The notes beneath the pieces are model-generated. The model was not told where the DNA came from. It did no database searches and saw only the letters and a list, made by a program, of their open reading frames with translations. Shown here in pieces: positions 16,946 through 25,038 of a DNA stretch of 25,038 nucleotides. Origin of the DNA: Sergeia podlipaevii (taxonomy: Eukaryota; Euglenozoa; Kinetoplastea; Trypanosomatida; Trypanosomatidae); NCBI GenBank assembly GCA_030849805.1, contig JASANZ010001926.1:1-25038 (forward strand), in the 5' to 3' direction. Both the position numbers and the translations under genes were made by a program. Positions within the stretch are counted from its first letter, which is position 1, and each line of letters starts with the position of its first letter.

Positions 16946-17437
16946 TTAAATCGCCTTAATTTTGAAGTGCACAGACACTAATGCCAACACCAGCGCCTTC
17001 ACGTCACGAACGAAGTAGTAAAATCGCGATAGCCCCTCAGAATCAGCGCAAGACTCCACATCGGTCATGGACGTGATCTTGTTGGTGACTAGTGAAATGT
17101 GTGTGTTGCCAAGTCGCACCTCCAACTCCTGACGCCCGTTACGGTCAGGCTCAGGCCACTTCTCATCATCGCAATCGCACACACGTGAGTTTACAATAAG
17201 CCGCTTCACTTCCTCCAGCACTGTGGGGGAGACGCGTGCCTGCTTCTTGATGATGTTTTCATTTCTGTAGTGGCTGTTATTGGCATACTTAATGGTGCCA
17301 TCATCCTTTAGCTCAAATTCGAGAAACTCATTGCCGTAGCGACCTGTGTGGCCGGCGTAGTAGCGAACATAGTGTAGGTGGGAAACCATTGTCTCCTCAG
17401 GCACCACGGCTTCAGCTGTCTGTTGCGCTTCGGTCAT
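16946..17437 (-). CDS. MAGO: Mago nashi homologue, exon junction complex core
   Basis: A 163-residue protein starting at [10 protein letters not shown], the first ATG in frame. From residue 18 onward it is plainly Mago: [20 protein letters not shown], then [20 protein letters not shown], then [25 protein letters not shown], and the conserved end [11 protein letters not shown]. Mago pairs with Y14 (RBM8A) to clamp eIF4A3 in the exon junction complex, and the dimer also acts in mRNA localisation. Trypanosomatids have almost no cis-introns, yet Mago and Y14 are known there, so its job probably differs from marking exon joints. Length is close to the human protein (146), with about 17 extra non-conserved N-terminal residues. 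Confidence 0.96.
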   Translation of the reverse strand: MTEAQQTAEAVVPEETMVSHLHYVRYYAGHTGRYGNEFLEFELKDDGTIKYANNSHYRNENIIKKQARVSPTVLEEVKRLIVNSRVCDCDDEKWPEPDRNGRQELEVRLGNTHISLVTNKITSMTDVESCADSEGLSRFYYFVRDVKALVLALVSVHFKIKAI

Positions 17438-17480
17438 GATAATATTCTTCAAATAACCGCTCAGGTGTGGAAATTCCGCT

Positions 17481-17501
17481 CTTGAAAGGAGAAAGAAAAA
17501 G
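17481..17501 (-). promoter_or_regulatory. Predicted trans-splice acceptor of Mago
   Basis: The sense strand reads a T/C tract of about 17 bases followed by CAAGAG, the first AG at plus 17481-17482. This gives a 5' UTR of about 43 bases and removes the ATG-less upstream extension of the frame, confirming the start at 17437. Confidence 0.6.
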
Positions 17502-18317
17502 TATGTGTGACTAAATGCGTGCTAGTGTACGCCAGAGTACGTGGTTGCGTTTGCAGAGAGAAAGAAAAGCTCTTGTCCTACCAACGTTTTAAGATAGTAC
17601 TTGACAAAAGCATGTATTACGGTTAAGAAAAAAAAATTAAAGAAAAATGTGGAAGAATCAGTCATGAGAGTATGAGTACGGAAGCAAAAAGCACTTCTAC
17701 GCACTATGACGCAGCAATTATTTTTTTTTTAAGCAATTCATCGATGGGTACACAAGCTGTGCTTGAAACACATTGGTAGCCCACAGATTCCTTTCACCAA
17801 AATAGCAGCATGTTGGGGATAAGCTTCAGAAAAATCCTTGACCAATATTTTAATAAAAGCATTTTTATATATATCAAAGAAAAAAAAAAGCATATAGATG
17901 TATAAAGGAACATGTGCGTTGTAGCCGCTGTGTATTTCCGTTGTTGTTGTCATTTTACCTTCCCGTCATTTTTCTCCTATATTTTTTCTTTATTTTATTT
18001 TTCCCCTCCTTAGCTATATATCAGATGCATTCTACTGTGCTAGCGCACAATCACTGATTTATGGTGCCTCTTTCTCCCCAGTAAGCGCAGTGACCACAGA
18101 TGATCGTCATCATGAGGAGGGGGGATTTAAAAAATAAGTGTGCATAATTTCGATACAACTGCTTTCTAACCAGCTAAGTGCGAAAGTATGCACAGAGAAT
18201 CGATATCATCAGCGGCCCTATGCACACGATCAGCATCTGCACAAGACTCAATAATAATAATAATTGGCATTTGCAAGGACCAGAATTCATAGTCCACTTC
18301 TTTTCTTTCTCTCTCCT

Positions 18318-18329
18318 CCCCCCCCCCCC
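18318..18329. repeat. C12 homopolymer (G12 on the sense strand)
   Basis: Twelve consecutive C on the plus strand following a CT-rich stretch. It is the longest G/C homopolymer noticed in the window. In the minus-strand transcript it would be a G12 run. Its length may be unreliable in short-read assembly. Confidence 0.85.
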
Positions 18330-19112
18330 AATAATCACTCCTCTCAAGTTGCGTCTCTTTCCTTATTAAGAGAGGCAAAGGTTAAGCATTGCTGTCTCAC
18401 TGACAACACGCACAGATCAGCGCTCCACTTGTACTTTACCAGATCAAAATGAAAAATAAAAAAGATACAGGATAGAGTTGTGCAGTGAAAAAAAAAAAAA
18501 CGAAGACAAAAAGCAGTCTGCTTCACTACAAGATAAAACATCAGACTACAAGCGACAAAGAAGCAAACATAAAAATATATATATATAAATGCCTTCTGGG
18601 AGATACAACACTAAAAAAATAAGTCATATGAATAATAGTTTTTTTTTGAAGGCAGAAGGGAACGTCAATAGGAATAAGTGTCTGTGATCCACACCGCTCT
18701 AGATTACACAGATGTAGTATACAGGTGTATCATCACTTGAAAATTTGCGCCATTCAGCCGTTCAATTTCTCTCCTGCTCTACTTTGCACACCAGAACTCG
18801 TGCGCACTGATATGTTTAGAAGGCACTCTCTCAGAGATCAAATATAGATCCTGCGTAGGATGATACCCATTGCCTTCCCTCTTCGTCCCACTTATATTTT
18901 TTTTTCCTTTCCCTTCCTCCCTCCACTTCAAGATCCTCCCTCACCAAGGTGAGCAAGAAAACGGAAATGGGTAAACGTAAGTTCTTTTCAGCAAAAAAAT
19001 AAAAAAATAAAAATGATAATTGTAGAATGTCCACACGCACGCATACACACGCACATAAACACATATCTACGTTCACGCACCTCTCGGCTCCTCACTAAAA
19101 GGACGCACAGGA

Positions 19113-20645
19113 CTAAGCAGTCTTGACAGCAGCCTTAAAGTCCTTGTTCTCGCGATGAGCCCAGGTCACAAGGCAGTCGTGCGGATAAAGGGTGGGCAGG
19201 TACATCAACTTGTCGGAATTAGCGGTGCGAGTACGCTTCCACTCCGCATGATGCGCGACAAGAGCGAGGTACACAGTAATATGGTTAATGGCATAGTTGT
19301 AGCCAACGCAGCGGTGAGGGCCAATACCAAAAGGAATGAACTGCTTCGCAAACTTGCGGTCCTCCTGACGCTCGGGTCCCATGCGGTCGGGGTCGTACAC
19401 CTCCGGGTTGGAGAAGCCCTCACGGCAGCACGCTACTAGCGATGGGATAAGCAAACTGCCCTTGGGCACCACAGTCTTTTCATCAAGGCGGAAGTCGCTG
19501 TGGGTCTTCATGGGAACCATCGGCGCCGGTGGGTGCAAGCGCAGCTGCTCCAGGACACACTGGCGGGTGAAGGTCATCTCCTGCACAAGGTCATAATTGA
19601 GAGGCTCGTTGTTGGGACGGAGGCGAGCCTGCTCCTCGCGCACACGCGCAAGAATCTCGGGGCGGTCAGCCATTGTGGCAGTGATCATAGTAAGGCATGC
19701 AGTGGTGGCATCCTGGGAAGCGAAAAGGAAATCCAGCATGGTGTCGGCCATGGCGTGATCGACGGAGAAAGAAGGGGCCTCACCGCCCTCCTCCTCAGCT
19801 TCCTTGACCTTCTCAAGAACAGTGGTACACCAAAAGTCGAGCAGGCAGTGTGGCTCCGCGTCGGGCTTAGACATGCGCTGCTTGCCACGGCGAACAGCAG
19901 CCTGCAGCTCCGCCATGGCGATCTTGCGCGACTGCACGGCCTTGTAAAGCGCGGTGCCGGGGAAGTAGATTGGCGCGGAGAGGAAGCCGTGGGTGATAAT
20001 ATCGTAGTTGCGAGTAAACTCAGCGCGGTTGTGCAGATGCTCACCCAGGAACACGGTCTGAGAAGTGTCGCAGTTGAGGGTGCGGAAGTGCGAGCGCATC
20101 TCCTCAGGATTGCCGGACTCAGGGAAGTCCTTCACCCAATTATCCAGGTAGCTGGTGATGAGACGCTCCTGAATGGGGAGGTAGAGGGAGAGCGCCTTGG
20201 TGGCAAAAAGGTTCATGAAGGTAGAGCGAAGAGCCTTGTGGCTTGGGCCGCTCTGGAAGGCAATGTTGTGGTCACCTAGGATTACCTTGCCGTTAGGGTG
20301 CAGTTGGAGAGTGAGAGTGTCCTCGCTGTTGGTAGCGAAGATTTTGTGGCACAAGTCGGCGCGGGTAACAAACACAACAAACTGAGTCAGAATAGCGGTC
20401 CAGCTGTATCCATGGGGGTCATACTGGCGCTGGCGCTCCCAGAACATGTAGGGGTCCTTGATCATCTCCACCACACCACCCACAAGAGGCGTGGCAAGCA
20501 AAGGGCCAGGCATCTTGAACTTGTGGGCACGAGCAAACATGGCGAACGTGATGAGGTAAGCCGCAGCGTAGGCAATGGCAAGAAACATAGCCACCTCCAC
20601 CACGTACGGAAGCTTCACGCCCAGAAGAGTACTGAATGCCGCCAT
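19113..20645 (-). CDS. CYP710-type cytochrome P450, probable sterol C-22 desaturase
   Basis: A 510-residue P450 starting at MAAFSTLLGV, the only upstream ATG. An N-terminal membrane anchor spans about 13-36, followed by the proline-rich hinge KMPGPLL (44-50). The I-helix is FASQDATTA (308-316), the K-helix ExxR is EQLR (366-369), and the haem loop is FGIGPHRCVG (439-448) with ligand Cys446. The sequence after the hinge (PLVGGVVEMIKDPYMFW), the LHPNGKVILGDHNIAF segment (115-130) and the LPTLYPHD end resemble CYP710/CYP61 sterol C-22 desaturases rather than CYP51. These act at the ER late in ergosterol-type sterol synthesis, introducing the side-chain C22-C23 double bond. A CYP710 family member is known in Leishmania. 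All core motifs are intact; the substrate is inferred from family resemblance. Confidence 0.87.
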   Translation of the reverse strand: MAAFSTLLGVKLPYVVEVAMFLAIAYAAAYLITFAMFARAHKFKMPGPLLATPLVGGVVEMIKDPYMFWERQRQYDPHGYSWTAILTQFVVFVTRADLCHKIFATNSEDTLTLQLHPNGKVILGDHNIAFQSGPSHKALRSTFMNLFATKALSLYLPIQERLITSYLDNWVKDFPESGNPEEMRSHFRTLNCDTSQTVFLGEHLHNRAEFTRNYDIITHGFLSAPIYFPGTALYKAVQSRKIAMAELQAAVRRGKQRMSKPDAEPHCLLDFWCTTVLEKVKEAEEEGGEAPSFSVDHAMADTMLDFLFASQDATTACLTMITATMADRPEILARVREEQARLRPNNEPLNYDLVQEMTFTRQCVLEQLRLHPPAPMVPMKTHSDFRLDEKTVVPKGSLLIPSLVACCREGFSNPEVYDPDRMGPERQEDRKFAKQFIPFGIGPHRCVGYNYAINHITVYLALVAHHAEWKRTRTANSDKLMYLPTLYPHDCLVTWAHRENKDFKAAVKTA

Positions 20646-21249
20646 TGTGCTTTTTTGTTGGTGTTGTTGTTGCAGATGGATTCTTCTATTCCCTAAAATG
20701 ACTAAATCCCACAACGATGCTTTCCTTCTTCTCTCTTTTGTATTTTGATGCTACGCTGCTACTAGTAGTATTTCCTTTTCTTTCTTTTTGCAATATGATA
20801 CAATCTCAAATAAGAGATGTTTTTTTTTTTCCGGTGATGTTCACTATAGAAAATGTATGCGCTTCACACAAGAGTGATGACTGCAATATGAGGCAATGAT
20901 AGAAGATAGAACTTCACGATTGAAAAGGAAAGAAGGAATGAATGAATTCGTACATAGTTATTTGAATGTTAGATAATAAACAATAAACGTAGATGATAAT
21001 AGTATAGTGAAACAAATTTATGGAAAATGTTGAACTATTCTCTGACGCAATTAAAATTCACATGCGCACGCACATAATCAAGGAAAGGGAGGGAGGGGGG
21101 GGGTAATTGGCTGGTGATGTGTTACAGGAATGCAACAGCAGCATGAAGGAAAAGGAAAAAAAAGATAAGAAGAGTGAAGAAAAAACAACACAAAGCAAAA
21201 AATAAAAAATAATATCACTTCCGTGAGTAAATGCGCACTCAGAGGTATA
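20646..21249. other. Intergenic: GGQ-protein 3' UTR to P450 5' region
   Basis: No supported gene. No clean polypyrimidine tract is seen close to the P450 ATG; the sense strand there is CAA/AAC-rich, with AG candidates at 20650-20651 and further out. A G-rich run at 21087-21103 (GGG-A-GGG-A-G9) lies in the middle, the rest being AT-rich. Confidence 0.5.
21087..21103 (+). repeat. G-rich run with G-quadruplex potential
   Basis: The plus strand reads GGG, A, GGG, A, then nine G. It has enough G-triplets for a quadruplex in DNA; the transcribed sense strand is C-rich. No function can be assigned from sequence. Confidence 0.6.
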
Positions 21250-22695
21250 TCATAAGAGAAATATGCTCTTCTTCTCTACACTGATCCCTTTACTTCCATC
21301 TAAATTCTTCAGTGCCTTTCGAGCGAATGTACGACCCTCCACGGCCCACGCTGGGGGTTCCTTGCCCGCCTTTGTCGCAATCATTATTTCTCGCTTGAAA
21401 AACGCCAATACGCAGCCAACCTCGTCCGACATACCAAGCTGTTGAAGACTGGTGAGGACACGTGGCCACGAAACCCGTGCAAAAGGTGTCAGGCCTCCTT
21501 GTTGACCTAATCGAGTCTCCAAAACCATTCGGCCTTTGAGCTCGGCCCAGTTCAAGCCATCCCTCACCATCACTTGCCGCTTCCCTCCATCTGAACTAAC
21601 CAGAGTAACCGAAAGACGGATGCCGAAGCATTCACACAAGCAGCGAAGCGCACGGTGAACGTGGGCACGCACCGCTGCATCTCCAGCGCACTTGGAGATC
21701 TGCGTACACTCCCATTCTTTTGAGTCCGCAGCGCTGGCGGGAAACATGTATAAGAAAACCAACGGAAGAGAAGGCTGCCCTTCCCGCTCTGGTGGTCCCT
21801 CATTGGCGACGTCAAACGCTGCGGTTAGCATTGCCCACATATTGCGGCACTCCTCATCAAACAAATTTGATACAAACGGTGGCTTGCCCACGTAGACATC
21901 GCCCAGTTGAGCGACAGCCTTTTGAGGGAGTGGCTCTTCTCCCTTGAGAAATTCGAAGTAGTGGCGCTGATGTGTTTGTGCGGCCGTGAGAACGTTCCCC
22001 TTTACTGAGAGTCGGGCAAGCGTCTTCTGCCTGCGTGCGCGTCGACGCTCTTCGCGAAGCTTCTTGCGACCAAGCAGCGACTCATCTCCTAGCAGTTGCT
22101 CCTCTAGTCGCAGATTAAGTAGCTCTCGAGCAGCGCGGCGGTTCAACCAGTACGAAGTGAAACGACTATACTTCACTATCAGGGCACTCGGCCGATGCTT
22201 GAGAATTACCGTCTGCATGCGTCGGTTTGTCGCCTGCCCACCAGGGCCTTGGCCAAGCGTGCTCATCTCCTCAAGATCTTCCTCCTTAAAATAATACCGC
22301 CGGCAGAAGAGAGCGCTGCGGTACTTGGGTAGCTTACTGCTGGCGCGGTCCTGCCTGCGCTTGGCGCGTTTCATGTGCAGAACACGAACAATGTCTAACT
22401 GCTCCCGTGGCATCAAGTTACGGTACTGCGCTGCAGCCTCACTCGCGTTCTTTGATTTAAGTGCAATAATCAGTTGGTTAATACGGTCAGAGCGACCTTT
22501 TTTGTTATAGTCCGAAAAGCGACGCCGCGAAGGTCGCTTCTCTAGAAAAACCCCACCATCCTGATCCTCGACTGGTGAGTGTGCAGAGGATGTGTGCCTA
22601 TACTGGCTGTAAAGCAAGCTACTGCTGAATGAGCTACACGCTCGCAAGCGAAGGAGCAAAGCAGCCCTCTCAACCACCTGTCCATGTGCGAGCAT
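21250..22695 (-). CDS. Mitochondrial GGQ release-factor-like protein (MTRFR/C12orf65 type) with long C-terminal extension
   Basis: A 481-residue protein beginning MLAHGQVVER, the first ATG in frame. The N-terminus (1-37) is Arg/Ser/Leu-rich without acidic residues apart from one Glu, a likely mitochondrial presequence. The GGQ domain lies at about 140-200: TLGQGPGGQATNRRMQTVIL (146-165), then KHRPSALIVKYSRFTSYWLN, closely following human MTRFR (C12orf65). There is no codon-recognition domain. A basic helical tail follows (about 205-230). Family members rescue stalled mitochondrial ribosomes by hydrolysing peptidyl-tRNA through the GGQ Gln. Human MTRFR is only about 166 residues; here about 140 residues precede the domain and about 250 follow, the latter not recognised. 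ICT1-like or peptidyl-tRNA hydrolase-like naming is possible in other annotations. Confidence 0.85.
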   Translation of the reverse strand: MLAHGQVVERAALLLRLRACSSFSSSLLYSQYRHTSSAHSPVEDQDGGVFLEKRPSRRRFSDYNKKGRSDRINQLIIALKSKNASEAAAQYRNLMPREQLDIVRVLHMKRAKRRQDRASSKLPKYRSALFCRRYYFKEEDLEEMSTLGQGPGGQATNRRMQTVILKHRPSALIVKYSRFTSYWLNRRAARELLNLRLEEQLLGDESLLGRKKLREERRRARRQKTLARLSVKGNVLTAAQTHQRHYFEFLKGEEPLPQKAVAQLGDVYVGKPPFVSNLFDEECRNMWAMLTAAFDVANEGPPEREGQPSLPLVFLYMFPASAADSKEWECTQISKCAGDAAVRAHVHRALRCLCECFGIRLSVTLVSSDGGKRQVMVRDGLNWAELKGRMVLETRLGQQGGLTPFARVSWPRVLTSLQQLGMSDEVGCVLAFFKREIMIATKAGKEPPAWAVEGRTFARKALKNLDGSKGISVEKKSIFLL

Positions 22696-23140
22696 GTCAA
22701 GATACAAATTTTAACATGAAATAGTAGGAAACCCTTTCATCCTAAAAGAAGAAGAAAAATGAACTCAAAGGGAAAAAGAAGAAATAAAAGGGAATATATG
22801 TATACATTGAAATCAGCCCAAGATCATCAAATAGAAGCAATGATGCATACCACATCTGTCAGAAGCATTCAACTTTTCTAACAGCACATATTGGTTCCTT
22901 CCTTTTGAAAGAAGATGGTTTCCTCAGGGACAAGGTACCTTCCTTCTTGTTCGTTCTACTAAAACCGAATAGCTTCACAGCAATGTACTTTCGTAGATTT
23001 AGTATTTTATTGTTGTGTGATACCACCTCTAACCAAAAGATGAACCACAAGAAGAAAAATAAAACAGCAAAAGAGAGCGGGGAGGCAATTAGAAACAGCA
23101 CGCAGCTACTACACTGCTACACAGTGCATATCTCCCCACA
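22696..23140. other. Intergenic: rhodanese 3' UTR to GGQ-protein 5' region
   Basis: No supported gene. On the sense strand the segment at about 22740-22790 is T/C-rich (plus-strand GAAGAAGAAAAATG and similar), suitable as a polypyrimidine tract for the GGQ gene. The rest is AT-rich spacer with short open frames of no recognised family. Confidence 0.5.
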
Positions 23141-23884
23141 TTATTGCAGACCATAGGGCATATTCTGGCGTGGGCCTTCATCGGAATGCCGGGGCTTCTC
23201 TAATTCCAAATCAGGGAGGGCAAAGTCTTGCATCTCATATTGCCTATCGAAAGGACCAGTTCGCTGAAGCACCTTTCTCTTACTCCACTTGTCTACGAAG
23301 ATACTACTCTGGGGATACGGTCCCTTCCAAGGGTCTAACTTCTCCTTGACAACAAAATCATGATACTCCTCGCCAAACAATTCATTAGTGCCACCACGGT
23401 AATTGTACACGTGCTGAAAGTACTGCTTCTTCCACTCCCAGCCAGCCTGTTCAGAGTACAAACCGTTGTGGGAGAAGACAATGATATCGTCCTGCTTGCT
23501 GGGTTTCACAAATCCGTACATGTCCTTAAACTCATCTGGTGTGAGCTGTAACGCGTACTCCACTTCATCTCGTGGCAGCCAGTAGCTATGGGGGACCCAA
23601 CGGTGCATCTTAGGCGGCGACACTCGGCAATCAATCAAAAAGGTACGAGGCTCCGGGTACTTGGTGAGCTGCGTCAAATCCTTGAGATACACCTGATGGC
23701 AGAGAAGATGATGGAAGGCGCTATACTGCTGCTGCTCATAGAGAAACTTATGACGGTCAAAGTACCACGGCTGGTACTCCTTTGGGTGCCAGTTAAACCA
23801 CTCGCGAGGATTGATCTCTCCGTCAATCATCATGTGATGTCGTGTGCGGCGGTCTGCCTGCCGCCTTATGCAACAAAAGCGCAT
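23141..23884 (-). CDS. Rhodanese-like domain protein, catalytic Cys replaced by Ser
   Basis: A 247-residue protein. Residues about 60-172 form a single rhodanese domain: TFLIDCRVSP (81-90) in place of the usual hDxR segment, HRWVPHSYWLPRDEVEYALQ for the GHIPGA region, TPDEFKDMYGFVKPSKQDDI (115-134), IVFSHNGLYSEQAG (135-148) for the active-site loop and VYNYRGGTNELFGEE (159-173) for the C-terminal GG-W strand. In active enzymes the loop begins with Cys (CRSGxRS); here Ser138 takes that place, so sulfurtransferase activity is not expected and a structural or binding role is likely. The first 17 residues are Arg-rich (MRFCCIRRQADRRTR) and may be a mitochondrial presequence; alternatively translation starts at the double Met 18-19. 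The Trp/Tyr-rich N- and C-terminal regions are not recognised. Confidence 0.8.
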   Translation of the reverse strand: MRFCCIRRQADRRTRHHMMIDGEINPREWFNWHPKEYQPWYFDRHKFLYEQQQYSAFHHLLCHQVYLKDLTQLTKYPEPRTFLIDCRVSPPKMHRWVPHSYWLPRDEVEYALQLTPDEFKDMYGFVKPSKQDDIIVFSHNGLYSEQAGWEWKKQYFQHVYNYRGGTNELFGEEYHDFVVKEKLDPWKGPYPQSSIFVDKWSKRKVLQRTGPFDRQYEMQDFALPDLELEKPRHSDEGPRQNMPYGLQ

Positions 23885-25038
23885 GTCTCACAAATTCCTA
23901 TGAGCTCGCCTCCAAATATGTACTAAACTGTGTAAAACAGATAATTGCTGCAGGGCAGCAAAAAAAAAAAAATAATAATAATTAAAGAAAGTCAATAAAG
24001 GAATGAAAGTTTTGAAGCTATACGATCACCACCTGCTTGTTGCGGAATTTATCGCCAAAAAGCAGCCAAGACAACAAACAAAATAACTAAAGTACTGCTC
24101 TTCGATTCCTGACTGCAAGATTCGGCAGTACTCCCAGTACAGAAAATACCCAAAAAAAGAAAAAGAAAAGAAAGGAGACAATTTTTTTTTTTTCAATGAA
24201 AGGCATATCACACGGCACTAGTAAATGCAACGCGCACAAACACTGTTCGCCTCCATACTACCGCGTCAAAGGTCTCTTCTGCGTAGTGAAGATGAAGCAC
24301 ATCAAGATGCATAACTGATGTTGCAGCTATATATATATATACGTTTGGGTATGCTCACGTTAAAGTTTCATATATGATATTCAACACCACTTTATATAAT
24401 TTTTACACTCCATTCAAAAGCTTCGCATAATAGTAAATGGATAAGTGGATATGCATTTCTTTTTTTTTAAAGTCACGTGATGCAGGAAAGTTGATACCAA
24501 CTAATCTTGCGAGATAAGAAAAAAAAAATTATTTTTTTTAATAGAAACAAAAAAACACAGCACAAGCGCACCTACAAAACAAGTAACAGCCGGAGCAGTG
24601 ACACCTTATCTTGTTGTTTCGATCTCATCACAATACAAAAATAAAAAAAAATAGAACTTACAATCTGAAGTAGAAAATTTATGTGTAAAATAAAAAAAAA
24701 GTACAGCAACAGACGATCACCAGCGAAACATACAAAAATAGCATGACAAAGAAATACAGAGGGGAAGGTATAGTTTGCCAAATAGTCACTCTTCCTTACT
24801 CACCACCTGTACCCTCCTTGTTCACAGGTCATCACGTTTAAACGGCTGTCCTCACACCACTGAACCACCTTAACGCACACACTAGTATCCCGAAGCAAAC
24901 GTCCGTGGACAAATAGAATAGAAAGCGGAGATTTATAAAGGGTGTTCAGAGAAAAAATAGTGTCTTCCTAAACCTGCACGCATCAGCACCCAGTGTGCTC
25001 CTTTTTTCTTGAGCAGTGGATTTACTCCACGAGCTGCT
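23885..25038. other. 5' region of the rhodanese gene and right-edge spacer
   Basis: No firmly supported gene. From 23885 to about 24790 it is AT-rich with A-runs (about 23960-23972, 24521-24528, 24640-24650), T-runs (about 24182-24193) and a TA patch near 24329-24340. Beyond 24790 base composition becomes more balanced, and minus-strand open frames look protein-like (separate entry). Confidence 0.5.
24803..24967 (-). other. Possible C-terminal tail of an upstream gene, frame apparently interrupted
   Basis: On the minus strand a 55-codon frame lies between an in-frame TAG (24968-24970) and TGA (24800-24802). It has balanced, non-repetitive, protein-like composition (for example HGRLLRDTSVCVKVVQW) unlike other spacer frames, but no ATG near its start. 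From the right edge two other minus frames are open, one to a TAA at 24933-24935. A single-base length change in the A6 run at 24952-24957 would connect an edge-open frame to this one. So it may be the end of a gene beyond the window with a frameshift (real or sequencing), or just chance; 55 open codons alone are not improbable. No family recognised. Confidence 0.22.

Larger units (their letters stand above)
17438..19112. other. Intergenic: CYP710-type P450 3' UTR to Mago 5' UTR (1.7 kb)
   Basis: No supported gene. It holds the Mago acceptor (17481-17501), A-runs near 17881-17890, 18486-18500 and 18990-19010, T-runs at 17721-17731 and 18640-18648, an (AAT)n patch at about 18250-18262, a TA patch near 18576-18587 and a C12 homopolymer at 18318-18329. 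No tRNA or snoRNA was recognised. The spacer probably contains the P450 3' UTR. Confidence 0.55.

Noticed and set aside
19500..20279. 259-codon plus-strand open frame
   Set aside because: Entirely antisense to the P450 gene; a shadow of GC-rich third positions.
24572..24781. 69-codon hydrophobic minus-strand frame
   Set aside because: No ATG at its start, Phe/Leu/Ile composition explained by T-rich spacer, no family match.
1..25038. CRISPR arrays, prophage, insertion sequences, retroposons
   Set aside because: No regularly spaced direct repeats, transposase, reverse transcriptase or integrase-like translation was seen on either strand; repeats are simple microsatellites.

Overview
The window looks like nuclear DNA of a trypanosomatid (Kinetoplastea). 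Every recognisable gene lies on the minus strand. None has an intron. The genes are functionally unrelated and widely spaced. Coding stretches of medium GC alternate with AT-rich spacers full of homopolymer and dinucleotide tracts, and upstream of several start codons the sense strand carries a pyrimidine tract followed by AG, as expected for trans-splice acceptors in a polycistronic unit. The family content (PHO80-like cyclin, SRPK, a lone CCCH zinc-finger protein, a CYP710-type sterol desaturase, DRC3) fits. From memory, the Mago / SRPK / uS11 / F1 delta neighbourhood resembles trypanosome chromosome 6 and Leishmania chromosome 30. That was not checked, and the genus cannot be fixed from the sequence.

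Layout in the direction of transcription (high to low coordinates): 23885-25038 has no firm gene, but possible gene tails reach in from the right edge. Then come an inactive-looking rhodanese-domain protein (23141-23884), a long mitochondrial GGQ release-factor-like protein (21250-22695), a CYP710-type cytochrome P450 (19113-20645), Mago nashi (16946-17437), a CCCH zinc-finger protein (15193-16017), an SR-protein kinase (11663-13951), ribosomal protein uS11/S14 (10518-10952), the F1-ATPase delta subunit (9525-10082), a CDK5RAP3/C53 homologue of the UFMylation pathway (7564-8733), a disordered protein with a C-terminal PAM2-like motif (5776-6930), a PHO80-like cyclin (3957-4631), axonemal DRC3 (573-2237), and the first 19 codons of ribosomal protein eL15 cut by the left edge (1-59).

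The genes do not form a pathway operon; shared transcription is the normal trypanosomatid arrangement, with expression set after transcription. Three themes recur: mitochondrial function (F1 delta, GGQ factor, perhaps the rhodanese protein), RNA handling (Mago, SRPK, CCCH protein, PAM2-like protein) and translation or translation-linked quality control (eL15, uS11, CDK5RAP3).

The most useful second-look items are the PAM2-like motif in the unrecognised protein, the short CDK5RAP3 with an intact IDWG motif, the GGQ protein with a large lineage-specific tail, the rhodanese fold with Ser where the catalytic Cys should be, the eL15 fragment, a possible frame-disrupted gene tail at 24803-24967, and a 7-mer (AGGCACT on the sense strand) that seems over-represented near gene ends.
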